DNA from: an uncultured Muribaculaceae bacterium
GTDB lineage: Bacteria; Bacteroidota; Bacteroidia; Bacteroidales; Muribaculaceae
Length of the DNA stretch: 14,141 nt
Reading direction: 5' to 3'
Assembly: GCA_910577585.1 (NCBI GenBank)
Contig: CAJTNN010000043.1
Span: 1-14,141, forward strand
Below the pieces are notes generated by a model. It worked only from the letters and a program-made list of their open reading frames with translations. It ran no database searches and had not been told where the DNA came from. Made by a program: the position numbers and the translations under genes. Positions 6,941-14,108 of the stretch are shown here, piece after piece (the first letter of the stretch is position 1; each line of letters begins with the position of its first letter).

Positions 6941-6983
6941 GCAATGCGCGGGGAGACACCGCACCCATGATAATCCCTCAGTT

Positions 6984-7652
6984 ATGAATCAGATAGGAGA
7001 GCGCATAATCGAGCTTAAGAGCGAGATGCCGGCCGGCGTAGGCCTTGTGGCGGTATCCAAATTTCATCCTGCCGAAGCCATAGAGCAGGCATATGCCGCA
7101 GGACAGCGCAAATTTGGCGAGAGCCGGGTCCAGGAGCTGCTTCAGAAATGCGGTTCGCTGCCCTCTGACATAGAGTGGCACTTCATCGGCCACCTGCAGA
7201 CCAATAAGGTGCGTCAGCTCATGGGGCGTGTGGCCCTCATAGAGAGTGTCGACACCGAGCATCTGCTTGAGTGCATCGACCGTGAGTCGGTGCGCGCCGG
7301 AGTGGTGACACGTGTGCTGATGCAGGTGCATGTGGCCCGCGAGGAGACAAAATTCGGCTTCCTGCCTGAAGAATTGCTTGAATATTTCAGCCAGCGCCGA
7401 TTCGAGCAGCTGCAGGCCACGCATATATGCGGCGTGATGGGGATGGCCTCCAATACAACCGACACCTCGCGGGTGAGCGCGGATTTCGCACGCATCCATG
7501 AAGTTTATGCCCGGATTCTCGAGACAGCCCCCGACCTACGGGGGTTCGACACACTCTCGATGGGCATGAGCGGCGACTGGCAGCTGGCTGTGGCCGAGGG
7601 GAGTAATCTGATCCGAGTGGGCACCCGCATATTCGGGGAGCGCCAATACTGA
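6984..7652 (+). CDS. yggS: YggS/PROSC family pyridoxal-phosphate homeostasis protein
   Basis: A 222-residue cytoplasmic PLP-binding protein with an alanine-racemase-like barrel. Family members are not known to be classical enzymes; they buffer PLP and affect vitamin B6 and amino-acid balance. The PLP-binding lysine is K26 in VAVSKFHP. Other family signatures are FGESRVQE, WHFIGHLQTNK, the SMGMSGD phosphate-binding loop and the terminal GTRIFGER. The length is slightly shorter than E. coli YggS (234), mainly at the N-terminus. It starts at ATG 6984, 43 nt after the DUF4494 gene with no promoter or terminator seen between them, so co-transcription is likely. All key residues look intact. Confidence 0.95.
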   Translation: MNQIGERIIELKSEMPAGVGLVAVSKFHPAEAIEQAYAAGQRKFGESRVQELLQKCGSLPSDIEWHFIGHLQTNKVRQLMGRVALIESVDTEHLLECIDRESVRAGVVTRVLMQVHVAREETKFGFLPEELLEYFSQRRFEQLQATHICGVMGMASNTTDTSRVSADFARIHEVYARILETAPDLRGFDTLSMGMSGDWQLAVAEGSNLIRVGTRIFGERQY

Positions 7653-7693
7653 TGCAGACACCTCGATGTACTGATGCAGAGACGTGATGCAGA
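7648..7693. repeat. Short direct repeats GATGCAGA x3 before the MFS gene
   Basis: GATGCAGA occurs at 7651-7658, 7673-7680 and 7686-7693. The first two extend to the 11-mer ACTGATGCAGA (7648-7658 and 7670-7680) with a 22-bp period, two helical turns. The array overlaps the yggS stop codon and lies 36-80 bp before the MFS start. It could be a regulator-binding array or simple sequence duplication. Confidence 0.35.
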
Positions 7694-7728
7694 ATCAAAT
7701 TTAGATATAAGACCAAATATTCTTGATT

Positions 7729-9087
7729 ATGGCACAGACAGAAAAACACAACACCCCCGCCTCCGCGCAGACAGGAGCGCCACAGGGGCGACGCAACTAT
7801 GCGTTGCCTATCGTAATAATGTTTGCACTCTTCTTCATGATAGCCTTCGTCACCGGCTACCAGAATCCTCTCGGCTCGGTGATAGAGAAGATGTCGGCCG
7901 GAAATCCGATGATGTCGCAGCTCGGCACATTGGCCAACTTCATAGCCTACGCCTTCATGGGCTATCCGGCAGGTAAACTGCTTCAGGACAAAGGATATCG
8001 CGTCACTGCACTGTGGGCCGTCACAATCGGCTTCATCGGCGTGGCGATCACATATTTCTCAGGCTTTATCGCAGCTGACTCTACGGCAGTGGCAGTCTAT
8101 CTCTGCGGCGCCTTCGTGGCAGGCTTCTCGATGTGTCTGCTCAACACGGTTGTCAACCCGATGCTCAACTCACTTGGCTCGACCCCTAACCAGGGCAACC
8201 AGCTTGTGCAGTTTGGAGGCACCTTCAATTCACTTGGAGCCACACTCGCACCGGTGATTGTGGGTGGACTCCTCGGCGGCGCCGCAAGCTCGATTTCATC
8301 GGCCAATCCGGTGTTCTATCTCGCCATGGGTATATTTGCGGTGGCCTTCATCGTGCTCTACTTCAGCAAACTCCCCGAGGCCGAAGACCTTGGCAAACCC
8401 TCAGAGAAGGTAAAGGTCATCAACGCGTTCGCCTATCGCAACTTCACTTTCGGTGTGCTCGCCATCTTCTGCTATGTGGGCCTTGAGGTCGGTATGGCCA
8501 ACTGGACCTATCAGTTTCTTGAGAAGCACGTCGCTCTCAAAGATGCCAATGTGGCCTCGAGTGCGGCAATCGCCGGCACAGTAGTAGGCATCTACTGGCT
8601 GCTGATGCTCATAGGCCGACTCCTTGGCGGCCTGATAGGCGGCAAGGTGTCATCGCGCACGATGCTGACCATCTGCACCGTCGGCGCCATGGCCTTCATA
8701 CTTCTTGGCCTTTACACCCCCGAACGCCTCGTGGGCTTCGTGGGATTTGAGGCTGCCCGCCTTGACTTCAGCATAGTGCAGGTGCCGCTCAATGCCATAT
8801 TCTTTGTGCTCTGCGGCTTCTTCGCCTCGATTATGTGGGGCGCCATCTTCAACCTCTCGGTGACCGGACTCGGCAAATACACCGCCGTGGCCTCGGGTAT
8901 ATTCATGGTGATGGTGTGCGGCGGAGGCATCTTCCCCTGGCTGCAGTCATTTATCGCCGCCGGCTCGATACTCAACAGTTTCTGGCTCGACTTCGCATTA
9001 GCGACCTACATATTCATTTATGCATTGTTGCTATCGAGGCCCAAGAGCACGCTTCCGGAAGAGCCGGAGGTGCTTGTGGAAAAATAA
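7729..9087 (+). CDS. FucP-like MFS transporter (sugar-type)
   Basis: A 452-residue inner-membrane protein with about 12 membrane helices. The fold and signatures are of the FHS/FucP branch of the major facilitator superfamily: FMGYPAGKLLQDKGYR after helix 2, LLNTVVNPMLNSLG in helix 4, FGGTFNSLGATLAPVIVGG in helix 5, and a second half beginning near FAYRNFTFGVLAIFCYVGLEVGMANW. Family members import sugars such as fucose, glucose or galactose, usually by proton symport. Aligned by eye to E. coli FucP, the two proton-coupling acids are replaced: D46 by N46 (YQNPLGSV) and E135 by N139 (CLLNTVVNP). The start is ATG 7729; a TTG two codons earlier is less likely. It ends in a good terminator and is followed by transketolase, suggesting a sugar-catabolic context. 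The substrate is unknown. Confidence 0.85.
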   Translation: MAQTEKHNTPASAQTGAPQGRRNYALPIVIMFALFFMIAFVTGYQNPLGSVIEKMSAGNPMMSQLGTLANFIAYAFMGYPAGKLLQDKGYRVTALWAVTIGFIGVAITYFSGFIAADSTAVAVYLCGAFVAGFSMCLLNTVVNPMLNSLGSTPNQGNQLVQFGGTFNSLGATLAPVIVGGLLGGAASSISSANPVFYLAMGIFAVAFIVLYFSKLPEAEDLGKPSEKVKVINAFAYRNFTFGVLAIFCYVGLEVGMANWTYQFLEKHVALKDANVASSAAIAGTVVGIYWLLMLIGRLLGGLIGGKVSSRTMLTICTVGAMAFILLGLYTPERLVGFVGFEAARLDFSIVQVPLNAIFFVLCGFFASIMWGAIFNLSVTGLGKYTAVASGIFMVMVCGGGIFPWLQSFIAAGSILNSFWLDFALATYIFIYALLLSRPKSTLPEEPEVLVEK

Positions 9088-9095
9088 CCCTCAGA

Positions 9096-9145
9096 CACAC
9101 GCCCGCCCCGGCAGCAATCAGGCTGCCGGAGCGGTGTGCTTTTTT
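9096..9145 (+). terminator. Intrinsic terminator after the MFS gene
   Basis: CCGGCAGC (9108-9115) pairs with GCTGCCGG (9122-9129) around a 6-nt loop. An outer CACAC (9096-9100) pairs with GTGTG (9134-9138) across a bulge, and six T residues follow (9140-9145). It sits directly after the stop codon and 30 bp before the transketolase start, so transketolase needs its own promoter or readthrough. No clear TAnnTTTG box is visible in the short gap. Confidence 0.8.
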
Positions 9146-9174
9146 AAGCTCTACCTAAACATCTAATATACATT

Positions 9175-11205
9175 ATGGACAAAAAATTAATGGAACGCGC
9201 TGCCGACAACATCCGCATTCTCATCACGCAGATGGTCGAGAAGGCAAAATCCGGACACCCCGGAGGCTCGATGGGTGGCGCCGACTTCGTGAACGTACTT
9301 TTCTCGAAAGTCATCAAGTATGATCCGCGCGATCCGGGATGGATAGCACGCGACCGCTTCTTTCTTGACCCCGGTCATCAGTCGCCGATGCTCTATGGAG
9401 TGCTGGCACTCACAGGGCGCTACACAATCGAGGAGCTCCAGCAGTTCCGCCAGTGGGGGAGTGTGACTCCCGGCCACCCGGAGCTTCAGCCCGAGCGCGG
9501 CGTCGACAACAGCAGCGGCCCGCTCGGTCAGGGACATGCCATGGCCGTGGGATGCGCCATTGCCGAGCGTTTCCTCGCAGCCCGCTTCGGCGAGATCGTG
9601 GCTCACAAGACCTATGCCTTCATCTCTGACGGCGGTATCCAGGAGGAGGTGTCGCAGGGAGCAGGCCGCATAGCCGGTATGCTCGGACTCAGCAACCTCA
9701 TCATGTACTACGATGCCAATGAGGTTCAGCTCTCCACCACCGTAGCCGAAGTCACAAGCGAGGACACAGCCGCCAAGTATCGTGCCTGGGGCTGGAATGT
9801 GCTCGAGATTGACGGCTCTGACGCCGAGGCTATCTACGGCGCCCTCGAGATGGCCAAAGAGGAGAAAGAGCGTCCGACCCTGATCATCGGCCGCACCATC
9901 ATGGCCCGCAAGGTTGTGAAGGCCGACGGCAGCTCGCTCGAAGGTGCTGTCAGCACCCATGGTCAGCCCCTCTCGAAAGCCGGAGCCGACATTGCTGCCA
10001 CTGTGCGCAATCTCGGAGGCGACCCCGAGAATCCGTGGGTGATTTTCGATGATGTCCAGTCAATGTATGACCGTCGCCGCGAAGAGCTCGTGGCCGAGGC
10101 AGATGCCTGGAAGAGTGATTTTGCCCAGTGGAAGCAGGGCCATGCCGAAGAGGCCGAGCGTCTCGGCATGTATATGAGCGGCAAGCTCCCCGCCCTCGAC
10201 CTTGACTCTATTGAGATCAAGCCTAATGCCGCCACCCGCACCACATCGTCAGCCGTGCTGCAATATCTCGGCAAGCATGTGGGCAACATGATAGTTTCGA
10301 GCGCCGACCTGGCCAATTCTGACAAGACCGACGGCTTCCTCAAGAGCACCGGCGCACTGCGTCATCATGACTTCAGCGGCGCCTTCCTGCACGCCGGCGT
10401 AGCAGAGCTCACCATGGCCTGCCTTATGAACGGCGTAGTGCTTCATGGAGGAATGGAGGCAGCCTGCGGCACCTTCTTCGTATTCTCCGACTACATGAAG
10501 CCTGCCATCCGCATGTCGGCCCTCATGGAGCTGCCGGTGAAATATGTATTCAGCCACGATGCCTTCCGTGTAGGCGAGGATGGCCCGACCCATCAGCCCG
10601 TGGAGCATGAGGCACAGATGCGTCTCCTTGAGGAACTGCACAATCTCAGCGGCCGCCGCTCGGTGCTCGTACTGCGTCCGGCCGACTCAGCCGAGGTGAT
10701 AGAATGCTATAAGCTCGCGATGGCTACCAACAATCGTCCGACCGTGATGATTTTCTCACGTCAGGACCTCGAAGACCTCCCCGGCGCCGACCGCAGAGAG
10801 AAGGCCCGCGGCGTAGCCCGTGGCGGCTATATCGCCTGGGGCGAAGCTATCGAGAATCCGGATGTCACTCTCGTGGCCAACGGCAGCGAGGTGTCGTTGG
10901 CAGTGCATGTGGCAGAAGCCCTTCAGAGCGAGGGTGTAGCTGCGCGCGTCGTGTCGGTGCCCTCGATAGGCGAATATCTCGACCAGCCCGCCGACTACCG
11001 CAACTCCGTGATACCCGCCAGCGGCAAAGTCTTCGGCATCACATCCGGACTCCCCTCGACGCTTTATCCCGTGATGCGTGGCGACTGGAGAGTCTACGGC
11101 CTCAAGCGCTTCGGCGCCTCAGCTCCCGCCAAGGTGCTCGACGAGAAATTCGGCTATACTGTTGACTCGATGCTCGCCGAAGTCAAGAACTTCCTCGGTC
11201 AGTAA
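9175..11205 (+). CDS. tkt: Transketolase
   Basis: A cytoplasmic thiamine-diphosphate enzyme that moves two-carbon ketol units between sugar phosphates in the non-oxidative pentose phosphate pathway. The product has 676 residues (E. coli TktA 663). Visible elements: SGHPGGSMGGADF near the N-terminus, FLDPGHQSPMLYG, GPLGQGHAMAVG, the Mg/TPP motif D152-G153-G154 through N182 (spacing as in E. coli D155 to N185), H262 in STHGQPLS, the catalytic glutamate E411 in GVAEL, and H461 in SHDAFRVGEDGPTHQPVEH. The C-terminal domain begins near residue 535. Odd points: the usual GDG is SDG, and the conserved EG(I/V)SxE stretch reads EEVSQG, so G162 replaces a glutamate of the dimer-interface network. It follows the MFS carrier across a terminator. 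Confidence 0.95.
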   Translation: MDKKLMERAADNIRILITQMVEKAKSGHPGGSMGGADFVNVLFSKVIKYDPRDPGWIARDRFFLDPGHQSPMLYGVLALTGRYTIEELQQFRQWGSVTPGHPELQPERGVDNSSGPLGQGHAMAVGCAIAERFLAARFGEIVAHKTYAFISDGGIQEEVSQGAGRIAGMLGLSNLIMYYDANEVQLSTTVAEVTSEDTAAKYRAWGWNVLEIDGSDAEAIYGALEMAKEEKERPTLIIGRTIMARKVVKADGSSLEGAVSTHGQPLSKAGADIAATVRNLGGDPENPWVIFDDVQSMYDRRREELVAEADAWKSDFAQWKQGHAEEAERLGMYMSGKLPALDLDSIEIKPNAATRTTSSAVLQYLGKHVGNMIVSSADLANSDKTDGFLKSTGALRHHDFSGAFLHAGVAELTMACLMNGVVLHGGMEAACGTFFVFSDYMKPAIRMSALMELPVKYVFSHDAFRVGEDGPTHQPVEHEAQMRLLEELHNLSGRRSVLVLRPADSAEVIECYKLAMATNNRPTVMIFSRQDLEDLPGADRREKARGVARGGYIAWGEAIENPDVTLVANGSEVSLAVHVAEALQSEGVAARVVSVPSIGEYLDQPADYRNSVIPASGKVFGITSGLPSTLYPVMRGDWRVYGLKRFGASAPAKVLDEKFGYTVDSMLAEVKNFLGQ

Positions 11206-11276
11206 TCGGCATCCTCAACCGGCGATTGAAAATCCCGCGCAAATTCATCAAATCGGGGCCAATGCAGATAAATAAC

Positions 11277-11311
11277 GCCCCGTCAGCGACCGACAAAGGA
11301 GCTGACGGGGC
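11277..11311. terminator. Strong hairpin downstream of transketolase
   Basis: GCCCCGTCAGC (11277-11287) and GCTGACGGGGC (11301-11311) form a perfect 11-bp stem with a 13-nt loop, 71 bp after the tkt stop. There is no T-run directly after it, only AT-rich sequence, so it is a probable but atypical terminator. Confidence 0.6.
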
Positions 11312-11495
11312 ACTCTGAGACTAATAAATAATTGAACGGTAGGGTGTTGGTGAAAAAATGGTTAAAATTAATTAAAGTTCAACTAACTTTTCAGAGCACT
11401 CCTTTGTTATGAAGATGTGATTCGAACGGAAATATAAGGCAAGAGGCCCGCGCCGCAAGGCTATTTCCGGTGAAAAGAGAGAGGAATTAACAGAA

Positions 11496-11509
11496 ATTTC
11501 TTAAGAAAT
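11496..11509. promoter_or_regulatory. 14-bp perfect palindrome upstream of ompA promoter
   Basis: ATTTCTTAAGAAAT is a perfect palindrome about 66 bp before the ompA -7 box. CTTAAGAAATG (11500-11510) also pairs with CATTTTTTAAG (11535-11545) at 10 of 11 positions. It is placed like a regulator site, but in such AT-rich DNA chance is a real alternative. Confidence 0.3.
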
Positions 11510-11574
11510 GGGAAAAAGACCCAAAAAAGTTAAACATTTTTTAAGGAATGCGTGTTAGTCTATAAAATTTTAAT

Positions 11575-11582
11575 TAACTTTG
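11575..11582 (+). promoter_or_regulatory. ompA promoter, -7 box
   Basis: TAACTTTG matches TAnnTTTG exactly and is identical to the box in front of tRNA-fMet in this window. A clear -33 TTTG is lacking; TGTTAG at 11553-11558 is the nearest candidate. Transcription is expected near 11589, giving a leader of about 85 nt. Confidence 0.65.
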
Positions 11583-11587
11583 CGCCA

Positions 11588-11623
11588 TCAATTCCCTAAA
11601 GTGGATAAACCGGCAGGAATTGA
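11588..11623 (+). promoter_or_regulatory. Stem-loop at the predicted 5' end of ompA mRNA
   Basis: TCAATTCC (11588-11595) and GGAATTGA (11616-11623) form a perfect 8-bp stem with a 20-nt loop, beginning at about the predicted first transcribed base. In E. coli a 5'-terminal stem-loop stabilises ompA mRNA; a similar role here is inferred. The leader downstream of it is AT-rich and apparently unstructured up to the start codon. Confidence 0.5.
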
Positions 11624-11673
11624 GCCAGCAAGGCAACCGACAAAAATTATTAACTATTTAATATTGTTGTTCT

Positions 11674-12873
11674 ATGAAAAAAAGTGTATTACTCGCTCTC
11701 GCAGCTCTCGCAGTAAGTGCAACTCCGGCGCTTGCTCAGGAGGTGGTTTATGAGCCCGACTGCTCTCAGGGCATCCTGAGAAACTCAGCCAAAGACAACT
11801 GGTTTATCACAGTTGAAGGTGGTGCGAACATTATGTTCAGCAAGCACGACATCGTGGCTCCTATCAAAGACCGTATCGCTCCTAACGCAGCTATCTACTT
11901 CGGCAAATGGGTAGATCCCAACTTCGGTTTCCGTTTCGGTATCAACTGGATGAACACCAAGGGTGCTACTACAGCTGACGGTCAGTACCGCAAAATGACA
12001 GCTACAACACCCATCAAGGATCACCCCGGCTACTATACAGAGTCATTCCAGGCCCTCGGCCCCGAATTTGACGTAATGATCAACCTGACCAACTGGTGGT
12101 GTGGCTATCGTCCCGGCCGTGTCTACAACGCCGTTCTTCACGGTGGTGCAGGTGCATACTGGACAGCAGCACGCACACTCAACGCCAAGGGTGAGGGTCG
12201 TTGGGAGAATGCTCACAACACTCTCATGTTCGCAACACTCGGTTTGCAGAACAACTTCCGTCTGAGCCAGCACGTAGACTTCTTCATCGACCTGCAGTAC
12301 ACCATCATGGACTTCACTGCACTTCGTCACGATGCAGCCGTTTACGCAGGTTTCAACTTCAACCTCGGCAAGACAACTTGGGATTGCCCCGTTACAGCTG
12401 TTTGCCCGACTTGGAAGTACACAGATGCAGAGGGTGACGCTCTCGTAGCTAAGCTCAACGCAGCTGACCGCAAGATCGCTGACCTCCAGCAGCAGCTCGA
12501 CGCTTGCCTCAAGCGCCCCGCAGCAGTAGAGAAGGTTCAGGACTGCGAAGGTCTCGCTACTGTATACTATCCCATCAATCAGTACGGCCTCTCAGCTCGT
12601 GAGAAGACTATCCTGAAGTCAGTTGCTTCTGTAATGCAGGAGAACCCCAACAAGAAGTATGTCCTCACCGGCTATGCTGACAACTACACCGGCACTGACG
12701 AGATCAACGATCGCCTCCGTCAGCAGCGTGTAGACGGCGTTCGCAACTACCTCGTAAGCTGTGGTGTTGACGCTGCTCAGCTCGATGTTCGCACTGACAA
12801 CGCTAACCTCACTGACTACGGTGTGAAGGCTGCTCCTCTGGATCGCGCCGTTACAATCCGTCTGGCCGACTAA
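11674..12873 (+). CDS. OmpA family outer-membrane protein
   Basis: A 399-residue envelope protein. Residues 1-21 are a clear signal peptide (Lys-rich start, hydrophobic core, ALA before Gln22). Residues about 35-235 form an N-terminal domain of alternating aromatic strands, as in an outer-membrane beta-barrel. A helical, probably coiled-coil linker follows (KLNAADRKIADLQQQLDACL, about 259-278), then a C-terminal OmpA peptidoglycan-binding domain (about 285-399). That domain has TGYADNYTG and LRQQRVDGVRNYL, placing the conserved Asp and Arg that contact diaminopimelate. It probably links the outer membrane to the cell wall. The mature protein has seven cysteines, including C30 and C238, unusual for OmpA-type proteins. 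Codon use favours GCT, GGT, CGT and AAC, unlike the GCC/GGC-rich neighbours, which fits very high expression. It has its own promoter and terminator. Confidence 0.93.
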   Translation: MKKSVLLALAALAVSATPALAQEVVYEPDCSQGILRNSAKDNWFITVEGGANIMFSKHDIVAPIKDRIAPNAAIYFGKWVDPNFGFRFGINWMNTKGATTADGQYRKMTATTPIKDHPGYYTESFQALGPEFDVMINLTNWWCGYRPGRVYNAVLHGGAGAYWTAARTLNAKGEGRWENAHNTLMFATLGLQNNFRLSQHVDFFIDLQYTIMDFTALRHDAAVYAGFNFNLGKTTWDCPVTAVCPTWKYTDAEGDALVAKLNAADRKIADLQQQLDACLKRPAAVEKVQDCEGLATVYYPINQYGLSAREKTILKSVASVMQENPNKKYVLTGYADNYTGTDEINDRLRQQRVDGVRNYLVSCGVDAAQLDVRTDNANLTDYGVKAAPLDRAVTIRLAD

Positions 12874-12908
12874 TCTCCAGCAGATTATAAAAAGCTAACG
12901 CATAATTT

Positions 12909-12943
12909 CAGGGCGTGTCAAATATCAGATTTGACACGCCCTG
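12909..12943 (+). terminator. Terminator after ompA
   Basis: CAGGGCGTGTCAAAT (12909-12923) and ATTTGACACGCCCTG (12929-12943) form a perfect 15-bp stem with a 5-nt loop, followed by TCTTGCTTTTG, a weak T-rich tail. It lies 36 nt after the ompA stop and 21 nt before the next start codon. Confidence 0.8.
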
Positions 12944-12964
12944 TCTTGCTTTTGAAATGAAGCG

Positions 12965-13627
12965 ATGCAGATAGTATATGAAGATAACCACGTGATAGTG
13001 GTCAATAAGCAGGCCGGAGAGATAGTGCAGGGGGATAAGACGGGTGACAAGCCGCTGTCGGAAATGATTAAGGAGTATCTCAAAGAGAAGTATCAGAAGC
13101 CCGGCAACGTGTTCTGTGGCGTTGTGCACCGCATTGACCGTCCGGTGTCGGGACTCGTGATATTTGCCCGCACCTCGAAGGCTCTGACGCGCTTGAATGA
13201 GATGCTGCGCAAGAATGAGATTCATAAGACCTACTGGGCCATGGTCGAGGGGCATCCTGCCGACGATGAGGGGAAGCTGGAATGCTATATGCGCTCTGAC
13301 GGCCGAATGAATAAATCGTTTGTATGCAAAGAGGGTGATCCTGATGCCAAACGGGCCGAACTGCATTATAAGGTGGTGGCCCGTGGCGACCGTTACAGTA
13401 TACTCGAGGTGCGTCTCATCACGGGGCGCAAACATCAGATACGTCTTCAGCTCTCGCAGCTGGGGCATCCGATACAGGGTGATCTGAAATATGGCGCGCG
13501 CCGCAGCAATCCTGATGGCGGCATATCGTTGCTTGCCAAGCGCATCGAATTTGTGCATCCGGTAAGCAAGGAGAATATCTCGCTTGAGGTTGATCCGCTG
13601 CCGCAGATGCAGAAGCTGCTCGGCTGA
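12965..13627 (+). CDS. RluA-family pseudouridine synthase
   Basis: A 220-residue cytoplasmic enzyme that isomerises uridine to pseudouridine in RNA (rRNA or tRNA; the exact target cannot be read from sequence). The catalytic aspartate is D58 in VVHRIDRPVSGLVIFARTSK, the RluA signature. VRLITGRKHQIRLQLSQLGHPIQGD is the second family block (written here as its key run ITGRKHQIR, then LGHPIQGD). It lacks an N-terminal S4 RNA-binding domain, so it is a compact RluA type and not RluC/RluD-like. It starts at ATG 12965, just after the ompA terminator hairpin, with no obvious promoter box, and may depend on partial readthrough. It ends in a good intrinsic terminator. Confidence 0.92.
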   Translation: MQIVYEDNHVIVVNKQAGEIVQGDKTGDKPLSEMIKEYLKEKYQKPGNVFCGVVHRIDRPVSGLVIFARTSKALTRLNEMLRKNEIHKTYWAMVEGHPADDEGKLECYMRSDGRMNKSFVCKEGDPDAKRAELHYKVVARGDRYSILEVRLITGRKHQIRLQLSQLGHPIQGDLKYGARRSNPDGGISLLAKRIEFVHPVSKENISLEVDPLPQMQKLLG

Positions 13628-13666
13628 CTTATGGGCGGCTTAACCGCACTACGTTATAACTACACT

Positions 13667-13697
13667 AAAGCCTTCGGCTATGGCCGGAGGCTTTTTT
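13667..13697 (+). terminator. Intrinsic terminator after the pseudouridine synthase
   Basis: AAAGCCTTCGGC (13667-13678) pairs with GCCGGAGGCTTT (13683-13694), 12 bp with one G-U pair and a 4-nt loop. The T-run extends to 13697. It lies 39 nt after the stop codon. Confidence 0.85.
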
Positions 13698-13832
13698 CGC
13701 TTTGGAGGGTCGGGGAGGGCTTGCTGCAATTATTATATTGTTTTCTATTGGGAGCGGTGGGTGCTCTTGTCGCAAGCCGGCGGGGCGCGGTAATGTCGTG
13801 AGAGGGAGGTGGTCCTGTCTGGAGCGGGTTAG

Positions 13833-13888
13833 TTATCTTGCTTGAAGATAAAAGAAAAAGCATCGGAGTCTTTCGACTTCGATGCTTT
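13833..13888 (-). terminator. Terminator of tRNA-fMet, with a second hairpin behind it
   Basis: On the minus strand, AAAGCATCGAAGTC pairs with GACTCCGATGCTTT (13875-13888 with 13857-13870). The stem is 14 bp with one G-U pair and a 4-nt loop, starting 3 nt past the tRNA CCA end, and it is followed by a T-rich tract. A second perfect 7-bp hairpin (13833-13839 with 13845-13851) comes directly after, so termination may be doubled. Confidence 0.8.
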
Positions 13889-13891
13889 GAT

Positions 13892-13966
<75 letters not shown>

Positions 13967-13978
13967 GTATTGCGAGTG

Positions 13979-14009
13979 CAAAGTTACAACAAAATCGGGC
14001 GTTTGTCAA
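13979..14009 (-). promoter_or_regulatory. Promoter of tRNA-fMet
   Basis: On the minus strand, TTG (14009-14007, within CTTGACA), a 20-bp spacer, then TAACTTTG (13986-13979). The -7 box ends 12 bp before the tRNA 5' end, so the precursor leader would be only a few bases. This is a good match to the Bacteroidetes consensus. Confidence 0.75.
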
Positions 14010-14073
14010 GTTTTTTAGGGAAATATTTGAGTTAAAAACTGTTAAAATTTTATAACATTCTAATTATTAGCTC

Positions 14074-14108
14074 ATTAGTGTCCACCAAAAATTTTGGAGG
14101 ACACTAAT
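14074..14108. repeat. 35-bp near-perfect palindrome
   Basis: ATTAGTGTCC (14074-14083) and GGACACTAAT (14099-14108) are perfect inverted repeats. Inside them CCAAAA (14085-14090) and TTTTGG (14092-14097) pair as well, leaving only one A-A mismatch and a central A. It lies in AT-rich DNA upstream of tRNA-fMet and next to the palindrome CTAAT-T-ATTAG (14060-14070). It could be the end of an insertion sequence continuing off the window, a dispersed palindromic repeat, or a terminator for a gene to the right. No transposase is visible here. Confidence 0.55.

Larger units (their letters stand above)
11206..11673. other. Gene-free region upstream of ompA
   Basis: This 468-bp stretch contains no credible coding sequence. 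In order it holds a strong hairpin (11277-11311), an AT-rich segment, an inverted repeat CGGAAATA (11427-11434) with TATTTCCG (11462-11469), a 14-bp palindrome (11496-11509), an imperfect inverted repeat (11500-11510 with 11535-11545), the ompA -7 box (11575-11582), and a leader starting with a stem-loop. Its length and structure suggest regulatory content or an unrecognised small RNA. Confidence 0.6.

Noticed and set aside
9187..9960. Open frame of 257 codons on the minus strand within transketolase
   Set aside because: It lies wholly antisense to a gene with intact catalytic motifs, and its translation shows no family pattern; it is a by-product of GC-rich codon bias.
12908..13558. Open frame of 216 codons on the minus strand across the pseudouridine synthase
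   Set aside because: Antisense to an RluA protein with a clear catalytic motif; no recognisable domain.
13678..13863. Open frame of 61 codons on the minus strand between the pseudouridine synthase and tRNA-fMet
   Set aside because: It overlaps both terminator regions, is Pro/Ser/Thr-rich with no motif, and has no start signal; treated as noncoding.
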